Position numbers and translations under genes: made by a program
NCBI RefSeq assembly: GCF_040712315.1
Contig: NC_134013.1
Location: forward strand, 3,569,001-3,633,000
Length of the DNA stretch: 64,000 nucleotides
From: Castanea sativa
Lineage: Eukaryota; Streptophyta; Magnoliopsida; Fagales; Fagaceae
Direction: 5' to 3'
Shown: positions 47,339 to 60,843 of the stretch, one piece after another
Numbering within the stretch: the stretch's first letter is position 1
Layout of the letters: the number at the start of each line of letters is the position of its first letter
The notes under the pieces: generated by a model
What the model saw: only the letters and a program-made list of their open reading frames with translations
Databases searched by the model: none
Told to the model about the DNA's origin: nothing

Positions 47339-49029
47339 GGCATAGGAAGGTACCATCTGGGTCAACTCAGTGGTGGTATAAGTGTAGTTGGGCAAACACA
47401 TGTTGGAAATCGGTATAATTTGAATCAACTTTGATATTTATTATTCATTAAAGTAAATATTTTGATATCTGTCTGAGTCTCATCGATCATATCTTAAGTT
47501 CCTTTGTATTGACTAATATATTATATAGTTGAATTTAATTGTGTTATGAAAAAAAGAAGGGTTTTGTATCCAACGGATAACAATGACGGGCAAATAAAAT
47601 CTATATTCTTGTTCCATTATCTCATAGCCCAAACAGGCCATATCTCACAGGTGCTTTAGTTTAAAAAGGCTTCCCTAATTAGATCACTCCTAGACTCATA
47701 GGTTCTATGTTACGGTCACCATGGCTTCTCCATGAACTGCGTCTACGGGGTTATACTTGAGTAAACATCGTCATATGATTCTTAGCAACTTTCTCTTAGG
47801 AATTCCTTGCAACAACTTTCTCTTAGGAATCCATGCAATTGGTACCGTTATATACCTAAAATATATTATCTTCAATCTGAGTAATAAAACCATGGGATGA
47901 CGTGGACTATATGAATGGGAAAACAACAAAATGTTTAGAAAAAAGAAAGAGAGAAATACAACAAAGAAATGGTTGCATAAACTATGAAGTCAAGACCAAT
48001 TTAAAATATCTATTAGATAAAAGTGAAAGGAAAAGTGTGTAACTTTAAAAAGGTGTAAGTGTCTTGTCTACTTTCTTCTTTTGTTCTTTTTATTTTTTGT
48101 TTCGTTTTCTTTTGAGTTGGAGAAGGTATTTATTTTTTGATACGATATAATCCTATATATAGTAGAAGTTATAGATGAGTCTCACATGAACTTAATTTTA
48201 ACAAAATCGAAATTGAGGCCAACTTGGAAACTTTCTAGGTGTGTTTTTTGAAGCCAAAATTATAATTTTCTTCCTGTAGTTAAAAGTATTGAGTGTTGCT
48301 TATGCAAATTTGTTGATATGCATGTGTTATTTTTATTGCTATCCGTGTATAGCAAGTTGCTTTGTTTGCTTATAATTTTTCTTATAGATGTTAAATTCGG
48401 TAAAAAAATTGGCTTATTTAGATGTTAATTTGCACTTCAATTAATACATATCATAATATAATATATGTCATTGCAAGGATAATTGGATAGAGAGGTGACC
48501 TTTAAATTGGTATCTGCAAACAATCTCTATAATAGGTCTCTTCCGTTACAAATTTAGCGTCAGAATGAATACACCAGGTTAAGTAGATAATTTATTGCCA
48601 TAAGTTGTGAATCTAATAAATTTATGAAAATATTTTCAGGATGCTGGTTTTAGGTTGTTAAGGTGGGAGATAAAATTTTAGGTAAGACTCCTAATTCTTT
48701 TGAAGTTGGGATAACCAAGATTTCTAATTTTCTCAATGCTGTAATTTCAAAAATCTTATCTTAAATTCCTACTTAGTTGTATAGATAACCAAGATTTTTA
48801 ATTCCCTCGAAATTCTTCAGAATTATGAAAATCTATCTAGTTAAATGAAACAAGGTTAATTACTTCTAATCCAAAACAAACTAGCCAACGTACCCATAGA
48901 CTTATATAACTAACACACTACCAAAAACCCAAGTACTTCTACGATTCCTCTTGAAAAAAACCTAATTCTGCAAAGCCATCTTCACTTTTTATTATAAAAT
49001 AAAACACCCATCTTCGTATTGCTTTCAAC
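47323..49029. repeat. SASA-esterase upstream duplication, unit B (contains the real promoter)
   Basis: Unit B repeats unit A from AGGCATAGGAAGGTACC on, and continues into the intact gene. The stretch just before the ATG (CTAATTCTGCAAAGCCATC) is shared by both units. No other gene. Confidence 0.85.
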
Positions 49030-50741
49030 ATGAGAAACATCAAAACTTTCAACGTGTTTTTCTCCTTAGTTTTCTTAGTCTTCATAGTCCTCCCTAATCC
49101 TTCTATGATGGCCCAAGAACCAAAATTCCCCAGTAGTATTTTTCTTTTAGCCGGCCAATCCAACATGGCTGGACGTGGAGTCATCGTGCCTGGTCAAGCT
49201 ACTCCTAGTAGTCCTAACATTCTTCAACTCGGCTTAAACCACACATGGTTCGAAGCCCATGAGCCTCTGCACAAGGAAGTTGATGAAGGAAAACGTTGTG
49301 GGATTGGACCTGGAATGTCTTTTGCCAAAACAGTTCTAGCCATGGAACCCAACATGGGTGTGATTGGTCTGGTGCCTTGTGCCAGAGGAGGGACTGGACT
49401 AAAGCAATGGGCTCGTGGGTCTAAGCTTTATGATAACTTGGTACAGAGGGCCCATGCATCCACAAAGTGTGGTGGGAAAATTAAAGGCCTCCTTTGGTTT
49501 CAAGGGGAAACTGATACAAATAGCACAGAAGATGCCCTTTTATACGAGACAAGATTGCCCAAGTTTTTCAATGACCTTCGGGATGACTTGCATCTTCCTG
49601 ATCTGCCAATAGTCCAGGTATGGCTTTTTATCTTATTGATTTGACTTCATTCAATTCTCATCTATGTTGATTTTTTTTTTAAAGTAAAAGTATGGTTACA
49701 ATTCAATTTAGCCCTTTGACTTTTTACTTTTAGTGCTTAAGATTTAATGTTAGTCAATTTATAGTGAGTTTTTGGATTGATGGGAAGTAGTGTCGAGTAT
49801 GGTAAATTTGACTTAAAATTAGTTTATTTTCAGCCAACTTTACCTTATTGCCATCCACTTTCCCTCCATCCAAATGGGCCCTTAATCCCTTACTTTTTCA
49901 AATTGGTTAGTTTGGTTATTCTATCCAAACCTGATAGCTAATGAAGTTATTTAAGCTTTATCTTTTAATTTTTAAATAACACTCACTAAACAATAAGATC
50001 TATTTAATGACACATTTTTAAGAAAGCTTTCAATTAAATTTGTAATTAAAAAAAAAAGAACTTTTAAATGACATCCTATGTTTTCTTTTTAATTTTTTTT
50101 TAATAATTCAATTGTTACAACGAGAGAGAGGAGATTTAAACACGGTTTCCATTGAAAATACTATGAAGTGCCAATTAATTGAGCTACAAAGCTCTTGATA
50201 GTTGATATTGAATATTAATCAAACATATTTGGACGAAAATAGTAGATTGGCTTAGTTTGTTATTATGACTTATTTTTTTACAAAGTAAAAAATTGAATTG
50301 ACAAACATTAAATCTTAAAGACTAATTTAAAAATTGAAGTAAAATTTAAGGGCGTAAAAAATTGAAGTTTAGCCAAGTTTTTCCCTTTTGCCTAAAGACT
50401 TTCTGTCAACTGTTTTAAATTCTAGCAGATTGTGTGTTTTTTGCGTGGACTTTGTTGTGCAGGTCGCACTTGCATCAGGGTATCACTCCGATCTTATAAC
50501 AACTGTAAGACAGGCCCAACTTTTTTTATGTCTAAAAAATGTTAGGACTGTTGATGCTTGGGGACTTCCTCTTGGGCTGGATGGACTCCATTTGAATACT
50601 GAAGGTGCAGTTCGCTTGGGCCAGATGTTGGCCCATACCTTTCTTTCTTTCAGACCAAAACATAAATGGGTTGGCAGTAGAAAGTTTGGGTACCGAATTT
50701 CTTATTCTACGACAATATATTTTATTAATAAAAATTCATAA
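49030..50741 (+). CDS. probable carbohydrate esterase, SASA/SGNH family (At4g34215-like)
   Basis: Two exons: 49030-49617 (donor CAG|GTATGG) and 50463-50741 (acceptor GTGCAG), phase 0, 288 residues. Signal peptide: MRNIKTFNVFFSLVFLVFIV, probable cleavage near MMA|QE, so the enzyme is likely secreted or vacuolar. Catalytic blocks: LAGQSNMAGRG with Ser44, WFQGETD (about 156-162), and DGLHL with Asp236 and His239, followed by VRLGQML. This family (DUF303/SASA) contains sialate O-acetylesterases and plant carbohydrate esterases; plants lack ordinary sialic acid, so a cell-wall or sugar acetyl ester is a more likely substrate (inference). About 29 residues after FLSF (from RPKHKW) look like an extension with no recognised domain. 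An antisense SINE-like piece sits in the intron at about 50100-50195. Confidence 0.92.
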
Positions 50742-53700
50742 TAACGAAAAATATATGCTCGAGCATATATATAATTTAATTTTTTTGGGAGGAGGGTGCA
50801 GCCTGTTTGACCAGTGTGCAGGATTCTTTAAATAATTTAGCAAAGAACTATAGTTAAAATCATTTTTTGAGATTTTATTGAGTGAAGTTTTTTCCTTTTT
50901 TCTTTTTTAGAGAGACAAATTTTTTTTGAAAGAATGAGAGGGACAATTTTAATTGTAAGTACTATGAGATTATATTTAGTTACCTAGTTATTGTTTTAAT
51001 GGCCATCCAAATTGTATTTTGCTTTGTTAACGTTAGTTAAGGCTTTTTGTGTGTGGGTGTATGGGAAAAGTTTGTGCTTTTATTGCAGAGAGAATGTTAT
51101 AAGTTCTGTGCAATGAATCAATGTTTGTGAGTGGGTTGTTATTATAGATCCAAAAATTTCATATATTGATATGACATGATTTTTTTTTTTAGAATGATTG
51201 ATATGACATGATTGGTGTATAATAAAACTTATAAAACTAATATTAAATGGGTTCATATAGAAATGATATTATTCTAATTTTAACGAATAATCATCCTAAT
51301 AAGTCGTGGGAAAAAGTAGGATGTTTATCGTTTTCTTTAGTATAAAACAAAGTTGATGTTTTCAACTAAAAAAACAGGGTAAAAAAAAGAAGAAGAAGAT
51401 GTTTAGACACCCTGCAAAATCATGTTTGCCCAAGTACTGTTAATCTTAGAATTTTATGCTTTGTTGGATCGTACACACTTGAAATTGACTTGGGATGCCG
51501 ATTTTAGGGAATCTGGACACCTTTCTTTTAATTTATATGGTTTCTATTATTTTGGACAACCCATGTCCATAGCTCCAGTTTAAATCCGTTAGTTTTAAAA
51601 GCAACCAGTCTAGCTTTAGAATTAAAGCATCCAATTCCTAGTCCAAAGATCCAATTTCAATATTTGATTTTGGCTTCCAAAGTGTTTCATATGTGACACA
51701 CTAGTACTTTATTGTAGTTAGGGCCTAATTGGTAATCTTCTCTCTAACTTCTATGATTTTTTATTTTTTATTTTTTATATAATATATAATTGCACGTTTA
51801 GGAAATGAGATATTAAAAAGTGCTAACCAGTTAAATTACAAAACTCTTTATTCTATGCATTTTTTTAATTTGTAGTTTTAGGTGGAAATTTCCTTATGGA
51901 TTTGTTGATGGGGATAGAGCATGCATATGTACATATTTGATGGCGATTATCAGCCAATCATGTCATTAATGGAACAGCTTAAATCCAAGATTTGATGAGA
52001 CATGTTTAATATAGTGTAAGCAATGATGTTAATGTAATGAAATCAAGTGCTCCAATTTGAGGCTGGGGATGCAGTAAATTGTAAGGTGATTAACATAAAT
52101 TTGGATATGCCCATCTGATGGGTTTTAGGTATATGGTTGCACAAATGGAGAAGATTTTTTTGGGTTAGAATGTTCTATCCGTAGAGATAAGGAAGGAAAG
52201 GGTGATAAATTGTAGGGTATGGGAGGACCATGCCATGGATGAACTTTGCAAAAGAGTGGGATGCTCTTTTGCCCTATTATTTGTAGCTTTCAATCTCTCT
52301 ATACTTGGCTCCACCGCGGGGTGCACCATCCCTATCTTGTGCTCTCGTCAACCTGGACCAGCATTCTCTTGTTACTATCATGGAAATTTGGCAAATAAAA
52401 GTGACTTCATATTCTGTCATCATATACTTACAAATTATGGCAGCTATGGGTTAATCTATGTTCCACATAGTCTGATTTGTCTTAAGGTAGCTATGGGTTT
52501 TTGATGAAGTAGCATAATACTAGGGAGTAGGGACAACATTTTTCATTGTTTTTCACAACTACTAATATAGTCAGTTTTTATCGGAGCAAATTCATTTCTC
52601 CTAAGTCCCATAATGACACAACATTTTTATGCACTCATTGAGTTTGTGAATGGTCGATTGTCGAGCAATTTAAAATCTCATACTGGCCTTTTGAGCAAGC
52701 TCCTTCAGTAGGTCAACATCTCGTACCATTCAATTGATACTGAGGAGAGGTGCACGATTGACTCCCATATTAGTTGAGTTAAGGTGATCACAAGTAAGGA
52801 TGGCAAAAGATCTTTTGCCTCGCTTGACTTGCCCTACTCCGCACGATTTTCTCCGCCCAAAGAGATAGCAAGGCAAGGATGGAATTTGCTCATATTGCTC
52901 GACCTAGTATGTGTACACATCCAACCTACTCCCCCGCTTCAAGTGGAACTTTATCAATTGTCATCCCTAATGGTGAGGTTCAACCTAAGAGCTCTATCCT
53001 ATGTTAGCCAAGAGCACAAATATGTCCAGAAGCCTAGACCCAAGACGAATTCTTCAGGCCTAAACTCATATTTTGGAGTTTGAGAGCCCTATCAAACCGA
53101 CTAAATCTAGTGCTACAACAATTTCCACTACTTTTGCCACATAGGCAAGTTATAAGTGGTGGAAATAAAATGATAACTCCAAGATTACACCACTTAAGGC
53201 AAAGTTGCGAAATTAATTGTAGTACTAGAATTACTATATGAACCCTTTCCAATGTTTATGATTGTTAGCCATTAAGTAACACTTAAATTTTTGTGGTTAA
53301 AAAGGGGTGAGAATTGGTTCACTCTTAAATAAATGTTTAACAAGTATTTTGCTTCATTTCTCTTTTTTTTAAAAATAAACTTGTCCTTCCATTTCTTATC
53401 TCAACTCTATACAGTAACTTGGATTCCCCAATCTGAGTTGTTTAGTGATATACCTCTGTTTTCTTCTATTGCTATGATGAGCCATCAAACCGAGCAGTGA
53501 ATTGTTACCATCAATGGGACAAAGTGTGTACTCTAATTTATTTGATGACCATTAACTTGTATTTGGTTTTCATAAACAAGTAGGAACTTGAGTTTAGACA
53601 GGTTTCAGCAGATGTATATATCTGATGTTCTTCTAGAGTTCAGAAGGTGCTAGGCAGCTTCATTAAAATAGAGGGCGAGAGTGAGACAAGCAAGAGGCAA

Positions 53701-54544
53701 GAATTGCTTATGGCGGGCCATTATAAGGACAAAGTTTGGTGTAATTTTAAAGTGATGGGACTAATCAACTATGAGGACCACCGCAATTCATAGAAAAAAA
53801 GTTGTGGTGACGTAGCTGCGAATGTCTAATGGCAGGAAATTCATTAGCTTAGAATAAGGACTACATGTCCCTTTGTAAGAAAAAAAGTACTACTGTGTCC
53901 ACAAATTTGAAATTTCAGCCCAAAAAAAAAAAATTAAAATAGTTCACAAATGGTTACACTCCTATTTACCTTATAACATGTATTTCTGTATTTTTAGGAC
54001 CATATTATTTACCACAATTTAATAATAGGTCTGATTAATGGGTGTTTTTTGGACATCCCTTAATTTATGAACTATTACTTTCACATCGATCTATCATTTG
54101 TCCTCCATCAATTACCGTCACATAAGTCGGTGATAAAAATTATGGCACAAAAACCATCTCCAGAGAAAGAATAGACTCTATATCCCTTAAGCTGCTAGGC
54201 CCCAAACTCAATCGACAATTTTCATAAATTAAATTGAAAAAGTTTCAAAAGTCACTTTTAATCTCAATTTTTGAAAAAAAAAAAATTTAACCTTCAAATT
54301 TTCTTCATTTTACTTTTACATATTAAAAAATTTATTGCTGTAAACATCTACTTCGGATGGAAGTTTGAAAGTAAAAAAAATGAGCTTGTGAAAAATAAAG
54401 ATTAAAAGATAAAGTTTAGTTACAAAATTGGTTGTTGCATAATACTACAACCTTACTCAACAAAATAAACATTACTACATATTTTAAAAATCAAACCGTT
54501 AATTGTATGTTCTTTACACTCTAAATATATATGTCAACTTTCTC

Positions 54545-54576
<32 letters not shown>

Positions 54577-55966
54577 CTTTTGTGTCAATTATATGTTATT
54601 TACTATATGATTTATAAGCTTATATTTTATGCATAATTTTAAACTATAAAAATTTGTAATTTAAACAATTTATTGAAGATATAGCTATTGATTTTTAATT
54701 TCTAGAAATTTTGTAAGTATAGGGATATAAGAAGAATATGTAATTCAACGGTGAATTTGTCAAAATTCAAATCTAATAAAAAGATATTAAGTATACTACA
54801 ACTAATTTTATAACTAAATTTTGTCTAAAATTAAATATCTTTTAAGAGCAATAATTAGAATTTGACTCTCAATTTGACCTTCCATATATGCCTTCTTAGT
54901 TTTTGCAAATGAAAAGGCTACGTGACATCACATAAGAACACTTTTTTACCTTCAACCTTGGCAATATAGTTCTTTTCTTTTTTCATTATAGTGTTGTACT
55001 TGTATTGTGTATACTTGTATTCAGACAAAAAAATACTTGTACTCGAGATAAAAATTTGAACGCTCGCGGGATAGGTGGGGGTTGTAACTTAGTAAGTTTT
55101 TTTTTTTTTTTTGATGGCCGTTGCAACAACTATCAGCTATGGTTTTTATGGAACCCATAGCAGTAAAACCTAAAAATCTTTAGAAATATTATGCGACCTA
55201 TAATTGTGCAAAAATGATAGTTTTCTGACTTTCACCATGAGATTTGTGATAATGATAACAAATATGATCAAATACATAATTTTGTTGTATGGAATGGGCC
55301 TCCTAACAACATTCTCATACAAGAATGATTGTGAAAATTGGTCTGGGTTTTAGAAAAATCCCGCAAACAAATATTAAAGATTTACATAGTCTGACCATTG
55401 GCCTATGCCCACTGGTGATGACGAGAAGAAAATTTTACCAAAAATTTCACACCATGGCATCATATATAAAAAGCTAAATATTCACCTTAAAAGAATCTCT
55501 TACCATTTCAAGAGAATTCTAGATTATTTGTAGACTTGTAGTTAATATTTGACATGACTTACGAACATGTCATTTTTATTTTATTTTTATAAGTTAGTGT
55601 TTAGTTTAAATGAGTTTCCATTATAATGAATTGACCCACTTTGACGTGATTAAGAAATTGACTAATTTCATGTTGACTTAACGTTGAAATGACCCGGTTC
55701 ATTATTCATTTCATGATGGGTTGATAGGTACATATTTAATCCATATAAATAAATGTTATTTTTATTCAACATAAAGTTTAATTTTAAATATAAATTGAGT
55801 TATTAAAAGAATTTTAAAAGTTATGTTGATAAATTCTTCATTGAAACTCTAAGGTACCTAATCCTTTTACCCAAAACAAAGAAAAAAATTTCTCATTTTA
55901 TTTTATCGTACTTAGATTGTGTATTTTGAGAAAAATTCATTAATTGGGTTGAAATAAAACTTTAAG
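50742..55966. other. intergenic region, no gene recognised
   Basis: A/T-rich DNA with decayed repeats. A hAT-like small element is possible at about 52799-52970 (TAAGGATGGCAAAAGAT and, inverted, TTAGGGATGACAATTG), without a clear target duplication. A (TA)n run lies at about 54558-54573. 55540-55760 has 'gacccggttc/gggttg' phrases typical of degraded hAT-type repeats. ORFs at 52202-52504 and 52784-53083 show no family signature. Confidence 0.5.
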
Positions 55967-56186
55967 TAAATTAGATTTTAAAATCTATAGTTTAGGTGAT
56001 ATAACAAACTAAACCCTATAGTTTTGAAAGTAACAAATTAAATCCTAAAGTTTCAAAAAGTAACAGATTAAACATCTACATTGGGTTTGGAGTTTTTTTA
56101 TTAGCTGAAGTTTTAATTTGTTATTTTTGAGACTTTGTGGATTTAATTTGTTACACCCTAAACTATAGGGTTTAAAATATAATTTT
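55967..56186. mobile_element. hairpin MITE
   Basis: Arms of about 80 bp: the left arm contains TCTATAGTTTAGG and AACAAATTAAATCCT; the right arm is its inverse (GATTTAATTTGTTACACC, CCTAAACTATAGGG). Confidence 0.7.
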
Positions 56187-56637
56187 CCCTAAAAATTTTA
56201 GATCGTATATTATTAGCACTTTAATTGATGCTTATTGATAAAAAGTACTTAAATTGATGTTACTATGAATTATAATTTTGTTTTTAGATTTTATTTGTTT
56301 ATAATTATTACAATTTATATGCTCACAAATTATAAAAATATGTTAATCATTGTGGGTTATATTATATATATATAAGTTGAAATAGGGTGTATTTGTGTCA
56401 ACACAGTACAAGATATTTATTTAATAATTTGAAATGGATTGTCTTTATGTTTAACTGTTTATAACTTTATATAGCGTGTAAGGTGGGTTGTGTTTTGTGA
56501 CTTTGTCAATCGACTTAATAATTTGGTTGGGATAGAGTTGAGGGATTTTGACACAAATTTTAACTGGGTTAGTTGACTCAAGCAGTAAAATTACCCTTAC
56601 TTCCATGTGACACTTGAGTGCAGATTGTCTCTCCTAA

Positions 56638-56941
56638 GAGCATTCGCATTGGCACTTGGATATGCAAAATGTAAGCTCTAATTTACAATTCAGTTCAAAA
56701 GCAGCCCATAGTCGGATTGGTAAACATGGGATATGCTCATATGCTACTTTTTAAAAATATATGATAGTACTGTAACAACATTATATTATTTTAATGTGTA
56801 AATATATTATTTTAATGAGTAGAATAGAAAAATTAAAATTAAAATATTGAATATATTGAAGAATGGTATGATATAATTAATAAAGTAATTTTTTAAAATA
56901 ATAAAATAGAATAGCCTAAAAATACTAAGGGACAAATGCTC
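56638..56941. mobile_element. PIF/Harbinger-type MITE, TSD TAA
   Basis: Left end GAGCATTCGCATTGG, right end GGACAAATGCTC; TAA at 56635-56637 and 56942-56944. Interior A/T-rich. Confidence 0.65.
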
Positions 56942-56952
56942 TAATTACATTA

Positions 56953-57345
56953 GAGCATCCACAGCAGTGAGCTAAAAATTTAGTAATTTAGCTCCATCAA
57001 AAGTTACTTTATCTATTTTACCTACACATATGCTACAACAGTGGATCTATTTTAGCTTTCAACACAATAAAATAATATAAACATCACAATAAAATAATAA
57101 ATCAACCACAATAAAATAATATATCTCACTACAATAAAAACACCACAATAAAAAAGTAATGTGAACGCAAAATAAATTTTTTTTTTTTTTAGCTCTCATG
57201 AACAGTGCACATCTATCTATAGATGTGCACTGTAGCAATGAGCTAAAAAAAATAGATTTAACTCCACTGCTGCATGCTTCTTTTTGGTATTTTGGTGGAG
57301 CTAAAATAGCTATATAACTATTTAGCTCCACTGCTACAAGTGCCC
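56953..57345. mobile_element. PIF/Harbinger-type MITE upstream of bHLH-MYC_N gene, TSD TTA
   Basis: Left end GAGCATCCACAGCAGTGAGC, right end AGCTCCACTGCTACAAGTGCCC, TTA at 56950-56952 and 57346-57348. It lies 11 bp from the previous MITE and ends 201 bp before the next start codon. The central part has a GTGCACATCTATCTATAGATGTGCAC-type hairpin near 57210-57232 (12-bp arms). Confidence 0.75.
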
Positions 57346-57546
57346 TTAGCTTCCGTTGCAAAGGCACTCTTAAAAGTAGCTGGTTGGAGCGTGTTTTCAA
57401 CTCTCCATAAGTGCAAGTGCCCAAAATATTTTTTCCCTTTTCCTCTTAATTGTGATGGAAACAAGGACTACAGTACTACACACAATCACACATAGATATA
57501 GTTGTTGTTAGCTTATGTTCCCCCTTCTCTCTTTGTGTCTGTGACA

Positions 57547-59437
57547 ATGGAAAGTGGACTTCCCATGCTTAACTGTCTCTTGCAGCACACACTAAGAAGC
57601 CTGTGTTCATGTTCAGATTCTTCCAATTCTTCAAAGTGGGTTTACGCTGTTTTCTGGAGGATACTTCCTCGGAATTACCCTCCACCTAAGTAAGGAAAAT
57701 TTGATAATGAAACAAATTATCAAAGCCCAAATGCATAATTTAGTTTATCAAAGTTCTTGTTACAAGCTCATATATTATTAATGTAAGGGCTTTTTATCGT
57801 GGACGTAGGTCGTTAGGCTAAACTAACTTTTTTGTTTTTCTCTCGGTCACTCAAACAACTTTTTAACCGTTTCTTGATCACATTGCTTTCTTGCAGGTGG
57901 GAATATGGAGGGAGTGCTCTTGATCGCTCCAAAGGAAACAAGAGGAACTGGTAATTAAGTTACGAGGAATTGTGAAAAAACCCATGTCTCAGTTCTACTT
58001 GCTAAGTGTTTTTTTGTTTTTTCTTTTAGGATTCTAGTTTGGGAAGATGGGTTTTGTGATTTCTGTGAATGTGAACGAACTGGGAGTGGTTACATAAAGG
58101 GGAGGTTTGGAGCTGATGTCTTCTTCAAAATGTCTCATGAGGTGTACAATTTTGGAGAAGGGTGAGAGCTTGTATATATTTACCAAGAAAAGTCTAATGA
58201 TAGAATGGTGCTGAAGAAAATTGATGACTAAGCCGTATGGTTTGTTTGCAGATTAGTGGGGAAAGTTGCAGCAGATAATAGTCACAAATGGGTGTTTAGC
58301 GACGCTGCTAGTGATGGCGATCCCAGCTTTATCTCCTCATGGAATTTATCCATTGAACCTGTAAGGCAATCACTACAATTTTTGTGCACAACGTTCAGTT
58401 CACATGTAAAGTCCACCACTTTAAACCTGACTTTCTTTGGTATTTTTCCTATAGCAACCAAGAGCATGGGAATTTCAGTTCAATTCAGGCATTCAGGTTG
58501 GTGCCATTAGATACTCAAAAATAGAAGATAAAATTCCCACTAAAACTATCATCTTTGAGCCCGTTGTTTTAGAATAATGGTTAAATTATTAGATTCACAA
58601 TTTTTCAACCGTTTAAGCTTTTAAAATAATCAATAATTTATTATGGTATCAAACAAAATGTCATGTATCATGATAGTTTGTAACACTGAAACTCACACTT
58701 AAATTATCATATTTTGACAGACAATTGCTATCATTTCCGTTAGAGAAGGCATAGTTCAACTGGGCTCATTTGAAAAGGTATCTAATCTGTCAATTTCTCT
58801 TCTTTTCTTTGTCAAAATCTATACCAAATGGCTAATAGGCTTTTTTCAGATTGGTGAAGATCTCAATCTGGTGATAAGCATACAGAGGAAGTTAAGCTAT
58901 CTCCAAAGCATTCCAGGAGTGTTTGCCATTCAAAGGCCATACCTTCCAATTCAACATCCATACGTCCTCAAACCAAGCCAAGAAACATCATTCTCATTCT
59001 ATGACAAGCGTCAATTAACCGGAATGAAGAGACTTTTCGAAGAAAAACCCGAAGATTCTCCAATAAAGTCTGTCAACTTGGGCTGGAACACCCCACAAAA
59101 TGGCATTGCAGGACCACCCATTTGGTCAATTCCACCTCTTTTGCCCACCATGTCTTGTAGCCTTGGAGCACTGCTAGCAAAACTACCTTCTGTGTTGCCA
59201 TCTTATAATGCCATTGAAGCTCCAGACAGTGCAACTCTGCTCATCAACAACAACAACAACATCAATAGCGCAAACCAGAGAGTTCAGTTTGACAATGGTG
59301 GAATTCAGATTACTGATATAAAGCAAGAAGAAAAATCAATTTCCATAAACCATAATTTACAGTTAGGAAATGGGTTGGTGGGGGAGTTGGGATCTAGATC
59401 TCTAAGAGATGGAGAAAGTGCATTAAATCTCAATTAA
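57547..59437 (+). CDS. bHLH-MYC_N domain protein (RSS3/LHW-related, 'WNK-related' in older annotation)
   Basis: Seven exons: 57547-57689, 57897-57950, 58030-58161, 58252-58360, 58455-58496, 58721-58777, 58850-59437, all GT-AG and in frame, 374 residues. The N-terminal bHLH-MYC_N domain (about 10-175) shows KWVYAVFWRILPR, ILVWEDGFCDF, GEGLVGKVAAD and AIISVREGIVQLGS. A conserved C-terminal block has GPPIWSIPPLLPTMSCSLGA and LPSVLPSYNAIEA. There is no basic or helix-loop-helix DNA-binding part, so it probably acts by protein contact; rice RSS3, of this domain class, bridges JAZ and bHLH proteins. An Asn-rich run (NNNNN) sits near residue 320. Start is MESGLP; the frame before it is open only from a TTG. 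'WNK kinase-related' names for such proteins are misleading, since no kinase motif is present. Confidence 0.9.
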
Positions 59438-60585
59438 TTAGCATAACCAAGTTGTTTTATTGCCATGACCAAGAGGTGGTTTTGGCAATACTTGTCTTAA
59501 TTTGGTTGGCTGGTTGATATTGTGCACCATTGTACCTTCTAGTTCTTAAAGCATAAGTTATCTATGTAATTAACGTAGCATCATGCAATGCAGTGGCTTA
59601 TCTCTCTGTTACGACCATATTACAAACAAGGAGCCATGCTAACCTGACATATTATGATTGGAGTAGCATAACTAAAATCATTGTCCGTTATTGACACAAT
59701 TTTTATCATACACCAATCACAACATGTATGTTAATTGTTCCAAAAATTTATGTTATTGAAATATGATAAATTTAATAATTTAACTACGTACTTTTAACAC
59801 TTCCCCTCAAGCATGGGCTCAAACTTTCTTTTAATAGGTGGGTCCAATGTATGAGATTTTAATAGATTAGAATATGATAAATTTAATCATTAAACACATA
59901 TTTCTAATAATATGTTATGTGAAAAAGTATTGTGTCCCTACACTTATAATACATACAAATCAAGGATAACATCATTTTTTGTGGTGGGATTCCATCACAC
60001 GTGAAACTCCGACATGTTCTATTTGCAAAAAAACTAACAATAGTTTTCTATATTATTGATAAACACTAACAATAGTTTTCAATGATTGATATAATGAAAA
60101 CAATATTATGCTTCCCATCCGAACACAATCTATGCTTATAATTGCATGGATTCTAGTTAAACCCCGGCATTTTGTGTGTCATTGACTGTTCCAATCGTGA
60201 TGACAATGCTATGCCTCTCATTGATGGACTGAGAGGGTTGGCATTGTGGGGTTTCTGCGCTTCCATGGTCTGTGTCCCTTTGGCTAGTATCCACGGCATA
60301 TGGGTTGGTCCCGGAAACAGACGAGAGAGAGTAGAAGAAGACACATATAATTGAGTCTTGATCAAGTTGTTGTGCGCTACATTTAGTATTTATCCCCCGA
60401 CAGAGAGGATGGTCCCCATCCCCAACTTTTTATTTTTTTTTGGTGACATCAAGGTCTATGATTTTTGTTATCAGACAAAAATGTGGCTCCATTTTGTTAG
60501 AAGGATACGTATCTGCAAAAAAATGTGTAATTGCATCATTTCATCACTATTGAAAGAAAATTTGTACAGATAAAAGAGTTTAAAT
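59438..60585. other. intergenic downstream of bHLH-MYC_N gene
   Basis: No gene recognised. About 60135-60360 is less A/T-rich and has overlapping ORFs on both strands but no domain. Confidence 0.5.
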
Positions 60586-60843
60586 ACAAACTACCCATGA
60601 AGTTTGGATGAATTAATTTCTCTTTGTTTTCGGGGTTATTTTGGTTCTTAAACTTCAACATTTTTGTCAAATTAACCATTCCGTCCATGAAATTTCCACT
60701 TTTCACGTATGTGATACCACATGGTTTACAAAAATTTTATAGACGAAAGGACTAACTTGAAATAAATGTTTAAGGATTCAAATGACAAAAAATACACTTT
60801 AGAAACAAAAATGACAATTCACCCATACTTCAAGGTTGTTCTT
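60586..60843. mobile_element. palindromic MITE-like element
   Basis: The left arm ACCCATGAAGTTTGGATGAATT pattern (shortened) is mirrored by AATTCACCCATACTTCAAGG at the right; both lead into 'tttttgtttc/gaaacaaaaa'. Confidence 0.55.

Noticed and set aside
52202..52504. 100-residue ORF with a hydrophobic segment
   Set aside because: No recognisable family, no splice or promoter context; probably chance.
57059..57424. 121-residue minus-strand ORF
   Set aside because: Lies over a MITE upstream of the bHLH-MYC_N gene; low-complexity Ile/Tyr/Phe runs.
60172..60354. Overlapping ORFs on both strands in a less A/T-rich patch
   Set aside because: No domain, no start or splice context. It could be a decayed repeat.
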